DNA of 64,000 nucleotides. It comes from Brachybacterium halotolerans. Its GTDB lineage: Bacteria > Actinomycetota > Actinomycetes > Actinomycetales > Dermabacteraceae. Each line of letters begins with the position of its first letter. Positions within the stretch are counted from its first letter, which is position 1. The stretch spans positions 325,285 through 389,284 of the forward strand of contig NZ_JAEDAJ010000003.1 in assembly GCF_016623465.1 (NCBI RefSeq). The letters are read 5' to 3'. The notes under the pieces were generated by a model. It had not been told where the DNA came from and searched no databases. It was given only the letters and a program-made list of their open reading frames with translations. Shown in pieces: positions 53,827-62,799 of this stretch. A program made the translations under genes and the position numbers.

Positions 53827-54462
53827 ATGGCGAAGGGGATCACCAGGCAGCGCATCGTGGAGGCGGCCCTCGAGGTGCTCGACGAGAAGGGGGCGGACGC
53901 GGTCACCGTGCGCGCGGTCGCCTCCCGGCTCGACGTCAGGGCGCCCGCTCTCTACTGGCACGTGAGAGGCAAGCAGGAGCTTCTCGACGAGATGGGGACC
54001 GAGATCCAGCGGCGGGTGATGGCGGCCTCCGCTCCCCGGGCCGGGGCGAGCCCCCAGGAGTCGCTCGGCGACTACGCGCGGGCTCTGCGTCGCGAGTACC
54101 TGCTGCACCGCGACGGCGCCCGCACCTTCAGCGGCACCCGGCTCACCGACCCCGACGTGCTGCGCGCACAGGAACCGTGGCTCGAGGCGTGGACGGCCGA
54201 CGGGGTCCCGCTCGAGACGGCCGTCGACGCCGCAGAGCTCGTGACCGCCTTCGTGGTCGGCTTCGTCATCGAGGAGCAGGAGCGCGCGCAGTCCGCGCAG
54301 GAGGATCCCGAGCGCTACGACGCCGAGTCCCGGGACGCGTTCATCGGGGAGGGCGCTCCCCTCGTGCGCCGCACGGGGCACCTGCGGGCCGATCCTCACG
54401 AGCGGTTCGAGACCCAGCTGGCGATGGTGCTCGCGGGCGTCGCGACGAGGCTGGGGGAGTGA
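53827..54462 (+). CDS. TetR-family repressor (TetR_C_1 type)
   Basis: A 211-residue regulator. MAKGITRQRIVEAALEVLDE leads into the helix-turn-helix VTVRAVASRLDVRAPALYWH near residues 25-45, the LYWHVRGK form of the tetracycline-repressor branch. The C-terminal domain is ligand-binding. ATG 53827 is chosen; a frame from ATG 53785 would run through operator 2. It likely represses itself and the divergent oxidoreductase gene. Confidence 0.87.
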   Translation: MAKGITRQRIVEAALEVLDEKGADAVTVRAVASRLDVRAPALYWHVRGKQELLDEMGTEIQRRVMAASAPRAGASPQESLGDYARALRREYLLHRDGARTFSGTRLTDPDVLRAQEPWLEAWTADGVPLETAVDAAELVTAFVVGFVIEEQERAQSAQEDPERYDAESRDAFIGEGAPLVRRTGHLRADPHERFETQLAMVLAGVATRLGE

Positions 54463-54487
54463 GGGCGGATCGCGCCGGTGGAGGAGG

Positions 54488-54502
54488 CCCGCAGGCTGCG
54501 GG
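54488..54502. terminator. Small hairpin between convergent regulator genes
   Basis: CCCGCA (54488-54493) with TGCGGG (54497-54502), a 3-base loop. It lies in the 70-bp gap between the TetR and LacI genes; short, so a weak candidate. Confidence 0.35.
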
Positions 54503-54532
54503 TGACAGCACGTCCTCGTGGGCAGTGCCCGA

Positions 54533-55537
54533 TCAGCGGGGCGTCGGGCCTGTTGAGCCTCGCCAGAGGATCTCGTTCAGGGGCGCCTCGTCGTCCGGCG
54601 GGTCCTCGTTGCGCAGCGATGCCGTCAGCCGGCGCATGAGATTGCGCCCCAGCTGCCGGTGGTCCGTGTCGACCGTGGTCAGCGAGGGCCGCATGTTCGC
54701 GCCCAGGACGTGGTTGTCCCAGCCCGTGACGCTGAGATCCCCGGGGACCGACCAGCCGCGCTCCGAGGCCGCTTCCAGGACGCCCGCGGCAGTGGGGTCG
54801 CACGCCGTGATGATCGCCGTCGGCCGATCGTCGTCGTCGAGAGCGCTGACCGCCTCGCGCCCCGCCTGCGCCGTCCAGGCCCCCTCGTGCACACGCGCCG
54901 GTCCCAGGCCGAGCCGTTCGATCGTCGCGACGAAGAGCCGCTTCCGCTCGCGAGCGGAGTGGAAGCGCAGTTCGCCCGTGACGTGGAGGAATCGGCGATG
55001 CCCGAGCTCTGCGAGACGCTCGATCATCTCCGCGATCGGACTCGCGTCGGCGAGCTCTCCGATCGAGCGCGAGCCCTCGTCGTAGTCGTCGGCGATCACG
55101 ACGGCGGCTCTGCTCGGTGAGGCGCTCCGTGTCTCCGGGGGAAGCGGGATCAGCGCGAGCACGCCGTCGACATCGCCGGACTCCGCGATCTCCCGCACGC
55201 GGTCCGCACGGTCCTCGAGGTCGCCGCTCTCGCTGACCACCTGCACCGCGTACCCCTGCTCGTTGGCGGCGAGGACGGCACCGCCCAGCGCCATCGCGAG
55301 ACCCTGGTGGATCATCGGGGGGAGCACCACGGCCACGCGCTGGTTGCGCTGCGTGCGCATGGAGCGAGCCGCCAGATTGGGGCGGTAGCCGAGCTCGCGG
55401 ACCGATGCCGCGACGCGCGCCCGCGTCTCGGGGCGCATGCGCGGGTCCCCGTTGATGAATCGCGACACCGTCTGGTGGGAGACCCCGGCGCGCGCGGCGA
55501 CCTGCCAGATGGTCGCCCTGCCCGTCAGCCCCGACAT
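54533..55537 (-). CDS. LacI-family repressor of the sugar-import operon
   Basis: A 334-residue regulator. The N-terminal helix-turn-helix with hinge (TIWQVAARAGVSHQTVSRFI, residues 9-28, then ELGYRPNLAARSM) is textbook LacI. The sugar-binding core starts VAVVLPPMIHQGLAMALGGA. ATG 55537 with AGAAGAGGA is chosen; an upstream in-frame ATG at 55687 adds an Arg-rich stretch without support. It is divergent from the ABC importer genes; an 18-bp palindrome at the importer transcript start is its probable operator. Confidence 0.9.
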   Translation of the reverse strand: MSGLTGRATIWQVAARAGVSHQTVSRFINGDPRMRPETRARVAASVRELGYRPNLAARSMRTQRNQRVAVVLPPMIHQGLAMALGGAVLAANEQGYAVQVVSESGDLEDRADRVREIAESGDVDGVLALIPLPPETRSASPSRAAVVIADDYDEGSRSIGELADASPIAEMIERLAELGHRRFLHVTGELRFHSARERKRLFVATIERLGLGPARVHEGAWTAQAGREAVSALDDDDRPTAIITACDPTAAGVLEAASERGWSVPGDLSVTGWDNHVLGANMRPSLTTVDTDHRQLGRNLMRRLTASLRNEDPPDDEAPLNEILWRGSTGPTPR

Positions 55538-55744
55538 CTCAATCCTCTTCTCCCGATCCCGGCGTCGCGTCCCCGCTCGGGTCCTCTCCTCGTGTGCGCG
55601 TCGCACCCGCTTTTCGGCCGTGCGACGCCCCGGTCGACCGTGACCACGGCCTCTGCACCTGCATCTTCCCGCGTGCCGACGGCGCACGCGAGTCGGGCCC
55701 CAGCCGTGGACGACGTGGCAACCGGCGGCAAGCGCATTGCCCCC

Positions 55745-55773
55745 TTGTCAGGTGATACCGCACCCTCTAACGT
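55745..55773 (+). promoter_or_regulatory. Promoter of the ABC importer operon
   Basis: TTGTCA (55745-55750), exactly 17 bases, then TAACGT (55768-55773). The predicted transcript start, about 55780, falls on the first base of the LacI-type palindrome. Confidence 0.75.
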
Positions 55774-55779
55774 GGGAAT

Positions 55780-55797
55780 CAAGTGATCGATCACTTG
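55780..55797. promoter_or_regulatory. LacI-type operator
   Basis: CAAGTGATCGATCACTTG, a perfect 18-bp palindrome centred on CG, the form bound by LacI dimers. It overlaps the predicted transcript start, a position where repressor blocks polymerase. Confidence 0.8.
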
Positions 55798-55975
55798 GAC
55801 GGAGTCGTCCCCCTGATCCTCGCGCCCGGTCTCCCGGATCCCCCACGCCGAGACCTGCTCATCCCAATGCCCCGGGTGAGATCCCAGCCGTTCGGTAACC
55901 GCTTTCTCACCCGTCAGATCCCATTCCCGCTCACCGCCCACGGACGGTGGACGGCCTGCAGAAGGGAGGGCCCTC

Positions 55976-57016
55976 GTGACCCTCGAACAGACGTCAAGCA
56001 CCCAGAACCTGAGCCCTCCGCCCGCGGACCGGACGGCCGGGTCGACCGGTCCCGAGGAGGCACCCGCCGCGTCCCGTGGCTCGTGCCGACGTCTCCGCCG
56101 TCGCCGGCTGCCCTGGTACAAGCGCATGTGGCGCGACCGCACCGTGCTGCTGCTCGCACTCCCGGGCATCGCCGTCATCGTCACGTTCCACTACCTGGCG
56201 CTCGGCGGGAACGTCATCGCCTTCCAGGACTATCAGCCGTACCTCGGCATCGGGAAGAGCCTGTGGGTGGGCTTCGAGAACTTCTCGATCCTGTTCAACG
56301 GGGATCCGGAGTTCCTCAACGCCCTGAAGAACACCCTGATCATCACCCTGCTCCAGACGGTGTTCGTGTTCCCGGCCCCGATCCTGCTGGCCCTGACCCT
56401 GCACAGCCTCGTGTCGAACAAGATCCGCCAGGCCGTGCAGTCCGTCCTCTACCTCCCGCACTTCCTCTCGTGGGTGATCGTGGTGGCGCTGTTCCAGCAG
56501 ATGCTGGGCGGAGCAGGACTGCTCAACAACTTCCTCCAGGACCACGGCTGGAAGGCGCTGGACATCATCGGCAACGCCGACGTCTTCTACGCGCTCCTCA
56601 CCTCGCAGGTCATCTGGAAGGACACCGGCTGGGCGACGATCCTGTTCCTCGCCGTGCTCGCCGGCATCGACAAGTCCCTCTACGAGGCCGCCTCGGTCGA
56701 CGGTGCCTCGCGCTGGCGTCAGACCTGGCACGTGACCCTGCCGGGCATGCGGCCGATCATCATCATGCTGTTCATCCTCAAGCTCGGCGACTCACTCTCC
56801 GTCGGATTCGAGCAGCTGATCCTCCAGCAGGACGCCGTGGGCACCGGCGTCGCCCAGGTCCTGGACACGTACGTCTACAACAACGGCGTCGTCGGCGGGT
56901 ACTGGGGAGTCGCGGCGGCCGTCGGCCTGGTCAAGGGGATCGTCGGACTGATCCTCGTGCTCGGCGCCAACAAGATCGCGCACATGTTCGGCGAGGAAGG
57001 CGTGTACAAGGCATGA
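55976..57016 (+). CDS. ABC sugar importer permease 1 (LplB/YtcP-type)
   Basis: A 346-residue inner-membrane permease. A basic cytoplasmic N-terminus of about 45 residues precedes six helices. The EAA loop that docks the ATPase reads YEAASVDGASRWRQTWHVTLPG near 245. WVGFENFSILFNGDPEFLNALKNTL marks the LplB group, which imports complex oligosaccharides. GTG 55976 behind AGAAGGGAGGG. The stop overlaps the next permease (ATGA). No ATPase gene is present, so a shared MsiK-like ATPase elsewhere is expected. Confidence 0.9.
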   Translation: MTLEQTSSTQNLSPPPADRTAGSTGPEEAPAASRGSCRRLRRRRLPWYKRMWRDRTVLLLALPGIAVIVTFHYLALGGNVIAFQDYQPYLGIGKSLWVGFENFSILFNGDPEFLNALKNTLIITLLQTVFVFPAPILLALTLHSLVSNKIRQAVQSVLYLPHFLSWVIVVALFQQMLGGAGLLNNFLQDHGWKALDIIGNADVFYALLTSQVIWKDTGWATILFLAVLAGIDKSLYEAASVDGASRWRQTWHVTLPGMRPIIIMLFILKLGDSLSVGFEQLILQQDAVGTGVAQVLDTYVYNNGVVGGYWGVAAAVGLVKGIVGLILVLGANKIAHMFGEEGVYKA

Positions 57017-57969
57017 GCACCGCACAGAGCACCCGCCCCACCGCGGCACCCGCACCGGAGGCCCCGAAGCGGAGGCGTCGTCGGCGCATGATCGACGGCA
57101 TCCCGACGCCCGGGCCGGTCGAGTCGGTCATCAAGGGCATCGTCCTCCTGATCTGCTGCGCGGCGGTGGTCGTCCCCTTCATCGGGGTCGTCTCCACGTC
57201 GATCGCCACCCCCGAGCAGGTCACCGACGCGGGCGGCTTCGTGCTGCTCCCCAAGGGGCTCGACTTCGACTCGTACCGACTGATCTTCGCGGGCGGCGTG
57301 GTCACCCGCGCCCTCGGGGTCTCGATCTTCGTGACCGTGGTCGGCACGGCGATCAGCCTCGCCCTCACCGCATCCCTGGGCTGGGCGCTCAGCCGCCGGG
57401 GCACCTTCGGCAACCGGCCCCTGCTGCTGATCGTGCTCATCAGCCTGCTGTTCGGGCCCGGCATCATCCCCGGGTACCTGGTCGTGCAGCAGCTGGGGCT
57501 GCTCGACACGCTCTGGGCGCTCATCATCCCCACCTGCGTCTCCGCCTTCAACGTGGTGGTCGTGCGCTCCTTCTTCGTGCAGCTGCCCCAGGAGATCCTC
57601 GACTCCGCGAAGGTGGACGGAGCCGGCGAGCTGCAGCTGTTCCTGCGGATCGGGCTGCCGCTGTCCAAGGCCGTGTTCGCCGTGGTCGGCCTGTTCTACG
57701 CCGTCGGCTACTGGAACTCGTTCTTCAACGCCCTGCTGTACCTCAACGACAACAGCAAGTGGCCGCTGCAGATGGTCCTGCGCACCTACGTGGTGCAGGG
57801 GACCCAGCTCGGCAGCCAGGACATCGGCATCGACGGCGCCTCTCTGCCTCCGCAGATCTCCCTGCAGATGGCGATCCTCGTGGTCTCCGTGCTGCCGGTG
57901 CTGATCGTCTACCCCTTCCTCCAGCGCCACTTCGCCAAGGGCATGCTCACCGGCGCGGTCAAGGGATGA
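57013..57969 (+). CDS. ABC sugar importer permease 2 (YtcP/LplC-type)
   Basis: A 318-residue permease with six helices after a Pro/Arg-rich start. The EAA loop reads ILDSAKVDGAGELQLFLRIGLPLS near 205; YAVGYWNSFFNALLYLNDNSKWPLQMVLR in pieces is diagnostic of the LplC/YtcP group. It pairs with the preceding LplB-like permease to form the channel. Start ATG 57013 overlaps the preceding stop. Confidence 0.9.
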   Translation: MSTAQSTRPTAAPAPEAPKRRRRRRMIDGIPTPGPVESVIKGIVLLICCAAVVVPFIGVVSTSIATPEQVTDAGGFVLLPKGLDFDSYRLIFAGGVVTRALGVSIFVTVVGTAISLALTASLGWALSRRGTFGNRPLLLIVLISLLFGPGIIPGYLVVQQLGLLDTLWALIIPTCVSAFNVVVVRSFFVQLPQEILDSAKVDGAGELQLFLRIGLPLSKAVFAVVGLFYAVGYWNSFFNALLYLNDNSKWPLQMVLRTYVVQGTQLGSQDIGIDGASLPPQISLQMAILVVSVLPVLIVYPFLQRHFAKGMLTGAVKG

Positions 57970-58052
57970 GCCCCGCAGCGGCCGACCCCGCACTCACCTG
58001 AGGTCTCCCGACCAGTCCCGACCAGTCCGCACACTCGATGAGGAGTCAGACC

Positions 58053-59705
58053 ATGGACAGCACCACGCACAACCCCACCGGATCCGCCGCACGAGGCCTC
58101 TCCCGACGCGCCTTCGGCGTCGGCGCACTCGGAGCGGGCGCCCTCGGCGCTCTCACCGTCGCCGGATGCAGCAACGAGGGCCGCGGCAGCGCGGCCGTCG
58201 GCGACAACTCGGACGCCGTGTTCCCGAGCCACATCCCCTACAAGGGCATCGAATTCGACCTGCCCGGTGAGAACGGGGTCAGCGACGCCATGCTGACCTA
58301 TCCGGAGAAGCCCGAGAAGGTCACGGAGGGCACCCCCGGCGACGGGAAGGACTTCGGGGTGTTCGCCCTGACGAACAACCCCGCACCGCCGGCGATGGAC
58401 AAGAACAAGTACTGGCAGGAGCTCAACAAGCGCCTGGGCTGCACGATGAAGGTGACCGTGGTCCCCACGGGAGACTTCGCGGACCGGTTCCAGACGACGC
58501 TGGCCGGCGACAAGCTGCCGGAGATCTTCACCTTCTTCCCGGGCGACGTGCCGAGCCTTCCCGCGATGCTCTCCGCGAAGGCCGCGGACCTCACCGACCT
58601 GCTGTCCGGCGACGCCGTCAAGAAGTACCCGTTCCTGGCGAACATCTCCACCGAGACCTGGCAGGCCTGCGTCTACGGCGGGAAGATCTTCGCCATTCCG
58701 ATCCCCCGCGGAGGCATGCAGTCCATCGTCATGTACACGCGGAAGGACTTCCTCGCGGACAAGGGCGTGGAGGTGACCTCCGATTCCCTGGAGGACTTCA
58801 CCGACGCGTGCCGCGAGCTCACCGGCGGCAAGCAATGGGCTCTCGGCGGCGCACCCACCCAGTTCGTGCGCGAGATGTTTGAGATCCCCAACGGCTGGTC
58901 CGAGGCCGACGGCAAGCTGACCAGTGCGAACGAGCACGAACGGCAGGAGGATGCCCTCGAGGCGGTGCGCGCGATGGTCAAGGACGGACTGCTCCATCCG
59001 GATGCCTTCACGGCGGACGGCCCGAAGCAGAAGACCTGGGTCATCAACGGCACCACGCCGCTGCTGCAGGGGACGCTCACCGCCTGGGCCGACTTCCAGA
59101 ACTACCCCCTCCCCGACGGGTTCCGACTGAACGTCCTCCAGCCGCCCAAGGCCGACGGCGGGGGAACGGCACCGATCTGGCACGGTCCGACCTCGCAGAA
59201 CATCACTGCGATCAGCAAGAAGGCCGAGGACCGGGCCGAGGCGCTGCTGGACGTCCTCAACTACTTCGCGGCCCCGTTCGGCAGCGAGGAGTACACCTTC
59301 AAGATGTTCGGCATCGAAGGGGTGGACCACGAGCTCAAGGGAACCGACCCCGTGCTGACGGAGAAGGGCCGCAACGAGACCCAGCTGGCCCTGCGGTACG
59401 TCGGCCAGGGGCCGTGGGTGAACTTCACCCCCGGCGCGCCCGAGGTGACCAAGGACCAGCACGCGGCGGAGGCCGCCTCGATCCCGAACGCCGTGAAGAA
59501 CCCGACGACCGGCCTCTACTCCGAGACGCAGTCGCGCAAGGGCAAGCAGATCGGCAGCGCCCTGGGCGACATCGAGAGCGACATCATCCAGGGGCGCAAG
59601 CCCGTGAGCGCGTGGGCCGATGCCGTGGCGACCTGGAAGAAGAACGGCGGGGACGCCATGAAGGACGAGTACGAGAAGGCCCTCGCCGAAGCCGCTGAAG
59701 GATGA
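58053..59705 (+). CDS. Sugar-binding lipoprotein of the ABC importer
   Basis: A 550-residue extracellular solute-binding lipoprotein. The signal has a twin-arginine motif (LSRRAFGVG, about residues 20-28) and a lipobox TVAGC with the acylated cysteine near residue 45. The size and the FTFFPGDVPSLPAM block match LplA/YtcQ-type binding proteins for complex oligosaccharides. ATG 58053 has GAGGAG at 58040-58045; ATG 58038 overlaps that site. It is followed by a sulfatase after four bases, so the imported glycan may be sulfated. Confidence 0.87.
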   Translation: MDSTTHNPTGSAARGLSRRAFGVGALGAGALGALTVAGCSNEGRGSAAVGDNSDAVFPSHIPYKGIEFDLPGENGVSDAMLTYPEKPEKVTEGTPGDGKDFGVFALTNNPAPPAMDKNKYWQELNKRLGCTMKVTVVPTGDFADRFQTTLAGDKLPEIFTFFPGDVPSLPAMLSAKAADLTDLLSGDAVKKYPFLANISTETWQACVYGGKIFAIPIPRGGMQSIVMYTRKDFLADKGVEVTSDSLEDFTDACRELTGGKQWALGGAPTQFVREMFEIPNGWSEADGKLTSANEHERQEDALEAVRAMVKDGLLHPDAFTADGPKQKTWVINGTTPLLQGTLTAWADFQNYPLPDGFRLNVLQPPKADGGGTAPIWHGPTSQNITAISKKAEDRAEALLDVLNYFAAPFGSEEYTFKMFGIEGVDHELKGTDPVLTEKGRNETQLALRYVGQGPWVNFTPGAPEVTKDQHAAEAASIPNAVKNPTTGLYSETQSRKGKQIGSALGDIESDIIQGRKPVSAWADAVATWKKNGGDAMKDEYEKALAEAAEG

Positions 59706-59709
59706 TCCC

Positions 59710-60981
59710 GTGAGACCGAACATCATCTATCTGAACTCCCACGACACGGGGCGCTGGATCAGCCCGTACGGGTACGCCGCGCCCACCCCGCGGATGCAGC
59801 GATTCGCCGAGCAGGGAATCGTCTTCCGGCATGCCTTCTCCGCGTCGCCGACGTGCTCCCCGAGCCGAGCGGCGCTGCTCACCGGGCGCTGGCCGCACGA
59901 GGTCGGGATGCTGGGTCTCAGCCATCGGGGCTTCTCCCTCACCGATCCCACGGAGCATCTGAGTCACGTCCTGGGCAGATCGGGCTATCGCACGGCCCTC
60001 GCGGGCGTGCAGCACGTCTCCGAGGACCCGGCCCTCCTCGGATTCGACGAGATCCTGCCGGTCGACAGCCACTCGGCCGTCGACGTGGGGCCGGTCGCGG
60101 CCCAGTTCGTGTCGGGTGAGCACGAGGAGCCGTTCTACCTCGAGATCGGCTTCATCGAGACCCACCGGCGCTTCCCGGAGCCGGGGCCGCAGGACGACGC
60201 CCGCTATCTGCGGGCGCCGGCGCACCTGCCGGACTCGCCGGAGACCCGCGAGGACATGGCGGGATATTCGGCGAGCGTGCGGCGTCTCGACGACGCGGTG
60301 GGCGCGGTGCTGGACGCGGTCGATCGCGCCGGGATCGCCGATCACACGCTCGTCGTGTGCACGACGGACCACGGCCCAGCGTTCCCGGGGATGAAATGCA
60401 CGCTCACCGACGGCGGCCTCGGAGTCATGCTGATGATGCGCGGACCGGGCATCCGCTCCGGCACCGTGAGCGACGCGCTGGTCAGCCAGTTGGACCTGTT
60501 CCCCACCCTCTGCGAGTTCGCGGAGGTGCCCGCCCCCGAGGGGCTGCGCGGCACGTCGCTGGCGCCCGTTCTCGAGGACGAGGAGGCCACGCTGCACGAC
60601 GCCGTCCATGCCGAGCTCACCTACCACGTGGACTACGAGCCGCAGCGTTCCGTGCGCACCGAGCGCTTCGCATACGTCCGCGCGTTCCGAGCGCTCGACC
60701 ACAGGATCCTCGAGCACACCGATGCGGGACCCAGCAAGGACTACCTCGTGGATCGGGGATGGGGCGACCTGGCGCCGGAGACGGAGATGCTCTTCGATCT
60801 CCAGCTCGACCCGGCCGAAACCCGCAATCTCGTCGACGACCCCGCCTACGGGGACGTCCTGGTCGAGATGAGAGCACGCGTGGAGACCTGGATGCGCGAG
60901 ACAGACGACCCCCTCGTGCGCGGGCCGATCTCTCCGCCCCCCGGAGCGAACGTCATCGGAGGCCCGCCCCGCGCCGGGTGA
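59710..60981 (+). CDS. Sulfatase (arylsulfatase/heparan N-sulfatase-like)
   Basis: A 423-residue type I sulfatase. The maturation motif CSPSR begins at Cys49 (PTCSPSRAALLTGRWPHE), the residue a formylglycine-generating enzyme converts to the active aldehyde. Metal ligands are likely in PNIIYLNSHDTGRWISPYG and in TTDHGPAFPGMK near 220. No signal peptide is present, so it acts in the cytoplasm after import, consistent with the linked transporter. The GTG start at 59710 follows the binding-protein stop by four bases. No formylglycine-generating enzyme gene is in the window. Confidence 0.88.
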   Translation: MRPNIIYLNSHDTGRWISPYGYAAPTPRMQRFAEQGIVFRHAFSASPTCSPSRAALLTGRWPHEVGMLGLSHRGFSLTDPTEHLSHVLGRSGYRTALAGVQHVSEDPALLGFDEILPVDSHSAVDVGPVAAQFVSGEHEEPFYLEIGFIETHRRFPEPGPQDDARYLRAPAHLPDSPETREDMAGYSASVRRLDDAVGAVLDAVDRAGIADHTLVVCTTDHGPAFPGMKCTLTDGGLGVMLMMRGPGIRSGTVSDALVSQLDLFPTLCEFAEVPAPEGLRGTSLAPVLEDEEATLHDAVHAELTYHVDYEPQRSVRTERFAYVRAFRALDHRILEHTDAGPSKDYLVDRGWGDLAPETEMLFDLQLDPAETRNLVDDPAYGDVLVEMRARVETWMRETDDPLVRGPISPPPGANVIGGPPRAG

Positions 60982-61137
60982 CGGCGAAGCACGGTGCTCT
61001 GCATCCCCGTGGACGGCAGCGCCGGTGGCCGGCGCGCGGCCTAGCACACAGGATCTCCCCAGGGGCGACGCGATTCCTCTCCCCGACCTGCGTCGTTCCC
61101 ACGCCCGTGGCACGGAGGATCTTCCTAGCCTTTCCGC

Positions 61138-62169
61138 ATGGGGGACGACATCCGTGAACAGCGCGCCCGGTCCGACGCTCGCTCGCGCACCTTCACCCCG
61201 CTCGAGCAGCGGATCGATGCCTGGGCGCACCGGCGTACGCGCGCGCTCGCCGAGAACGCCGGTCCGTGGCGGCTGCGCGCCCTCGAGCTCGTGGTCTTCA
61301 CGCTCAAGCAGGCGTGGGCGTGCGTGTTCGGCGCCTCGATGCTCGCCCTTCTCGTGCTCGCGCGGCTGCTGTACCCCGAGGGTGCGCCGCTCGCGCGGGC
61401 GGATGCCCTGGTGATTGCCGCGCTCGCGCTGCAGGTCGTCATGCTCGCGCTGCGCCTGGAGACCCTGCGCGAGATGGGCACGATCGTGCTGTTCCATGTC
61501 GCGGGCACGGCGATGGAGGTGTTCAAGACCCACGTCGGCTCGTGGGAGTACGAGGGCGAGGGCCTGCTGCGCATCGGCGCTGTCCCGCTGTACACGGGGT
61601 TCATGTACGCCGCCGTCGGCTCGTACATGGTGCGCGTGATGCGGCTGTTCGATCTGCGGTTCACGCGCTACCCGCCGCGATGGGCGACGGCGCTGCTCGC
61701 GGCGGCGATCTACGCGAACTTCTTCACCCACCACTTCCTGCCCGACGCCCGCTGGGTGCTGCTCGTGCTGGTGGGGCTACTGTTCGGCAGGTGCATGATG
61801 AGCTTTCGCAACCACCGCGGCGGCGCCTGGCATCGCATGCCGGTGCTCGCGGCCTTCGCCGGCACCGCGTTCTTCCTGTGGGTCGCGGAGAACGTCGGGA
61901 CCGCCGCCGGCGCCTGGATCTACCCGCACCAGCAGGCGGGATGGGAGCCGGTGCCGCTGACGAAGATGGTGGCCTGGCTGCTGCTGATGATGATCTCGGT
62001 GGTGCTGGTGACGCTCGTGCACCCGCCGCAGCGTCCCGACTCCCGTGCACGGGAGCGAGCAGGTCCCGAGCCCGCGTCCGTGCCTGTGCCCGTGCCCGTA
62101 CCCGCGGAAGCGACCCTCAGCGCTGATCGGCGACCGGCGCGGGTCCCGCCGCCTGCAGGAACTGGCTGA
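61138..62169 (+). CDS. DUF817 membrane protein
   Basis: A 343-residue membrane protein with about seven helices (from residue 55 to 295). LELVVFTLKQAWACVFGA, VGSWEYEGEGLLRIGAVPLY and WVAENVGTAAGAWIYPHQ are the conserved blocks of DUF817; function unknown. The last 45 residues are a Pro/Val/Arg-rich tail (VPVPVPVP) encoded across the 3' end of the convergent TetR gene: the two overlap by 53 bases. ATG 61138 agrees with the family start. Confidence 0.85.
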   Translation: MGDDIREQRARSDARSRTFTPLEQRIDAWAHRRTRALAENAGPWRLRALELVVFTLKQAWACVFGASMLALLVLARLLYPEGAPLARADALVIAALALQVVMLALRLETLREMGTIVLFHVAGTAMEVFKTHVGSWEYEGEGLLRIGAVPLYTGFMYAAVGSYMVRVMRLFDLRFTRYPPRWATALLAAAIYANFFTHHFLPDARWVLLVLVGLLFGRCMMSFRNHRGGAWHRMPVLAAFAGTAFFLWVAENVGTAAGAWIYPHQQAGWEPVPLTKMVAWLLLMMISVVLVTLVHPPQRPDSRARERAGPEPASVPVPVPVPAEATLSADRRPARVPPPAGTG

Positions 62170-62764
62170 CGGCGATGTCCGTCAGACCCTCGAGCTGCGC
62201 GGCGGGCACGAAGCTTCCGTTGATCATCGTGGCGATGCCGTGCAGGGATGCGAAGAGCACGGTCGCGCTCCCCGTCAGATCTTCACGGGTCAGGGTGTTC
62301 TCGCGCTGTCCCTGCTCGATCAGGTCGGAGAGCAGCGAGAACGGCGCCTCGGCGGCCTCGAGGATGGCCTCACCGCCCGGCCGGTGCTTGCTCGTGTACA
62401 TGAGGTCGAGCAGAGAGGCGTTCTCGGTGGCGAAGCGCGTGTAGGTCGAGGCGACCGCTCGCATGCGCGAGGAGGAGTCCGCCGCCGCGTCGTCGACCGC
62501 GGCACGCAGCCTCTCGTCCAGGCGGGCGAAGCCCGAGATCGCGAGCGCGTCCAGCAGGGCCTGGCGATCCGCGAAGTGCCGGCGGGGCGCCGCGTGGCTG
62601 ACGCCGATCTCGCGTGCGAGATCACGCAGGGCGATGCCATCGGCGCCGTGCTCGGCGAGCCTGCGCTCGGCCGCCTCGAGCAGTGCCGTGCGGAGGTTCC
62701 CGTGGTGGTACGGACGGACGTCGGCGGAGGGGGTCACCGTCCCAGCATAGGGCGATCTAGCCAT
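62117..62764 (-). CDS. TetR-family repressor
   Basis: A 215-residue regulator from ATG 62764, or 206 residues from GTG 62737. The helix-turn-helix reads IALRDLAREIGVSHAAPRRH near residues 43-62, with YHHGNLRTALLEAAERRL just before, typical of the YxxGNL branch. The ligand domain contains LLDLMYTSKHRPGGEA. It is divergent from an SDR oxidoreductase gene 36 bp away and likely represses it. TATGCT at about 62747 (minus strand) would be a -10 element if the GTG is used. Confidence 0.83.
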   Translation of the reverse strand: MARSPYAGTVTPSADVRPYHHGNLRTALLEAAERRLAEHGADGIALRDLAREIGVSHAAPRRHFADRQALLDALAISGFARLDERLRAAVDDAAADSSSRMRAVASTYTRFATENASLLDLMYTSKHRPGGEAILEAAEAPFSLLSDLIEQGQRENTLTREDLTGSATVLFASLHGIATMINGSFVPAAQLEGLTDIAVSQFLQAAGPAPVADQR

Positions 62765-62792
62765 TGACTACTATGTTGTCGGTGTCTACGGT
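62764..62792 (+). promoter_or_regulatory. Promoter of the SDR gene, probably leaderless
   Basis: TTGACT (62764-62769), 17 bases, then TACGGT (62787-62792). The predicted transcript start is at or next to the ATG at 62800, and no ribosome site precedes it, so the message should be leaderless. Confidence 0.65.
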
Positions 62793-62799
62793 GTTGCCC

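Larger units (their letters stand above)
55538..55975. other. Control region between LacI gene and ABC importer operon
   Basis: 438 bp containing the importer promoter and operator (55745-55797) and a leader of about 195 bases before the first permease gene. The rest shows no gene or clear repeat. Confidence 0.6.
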
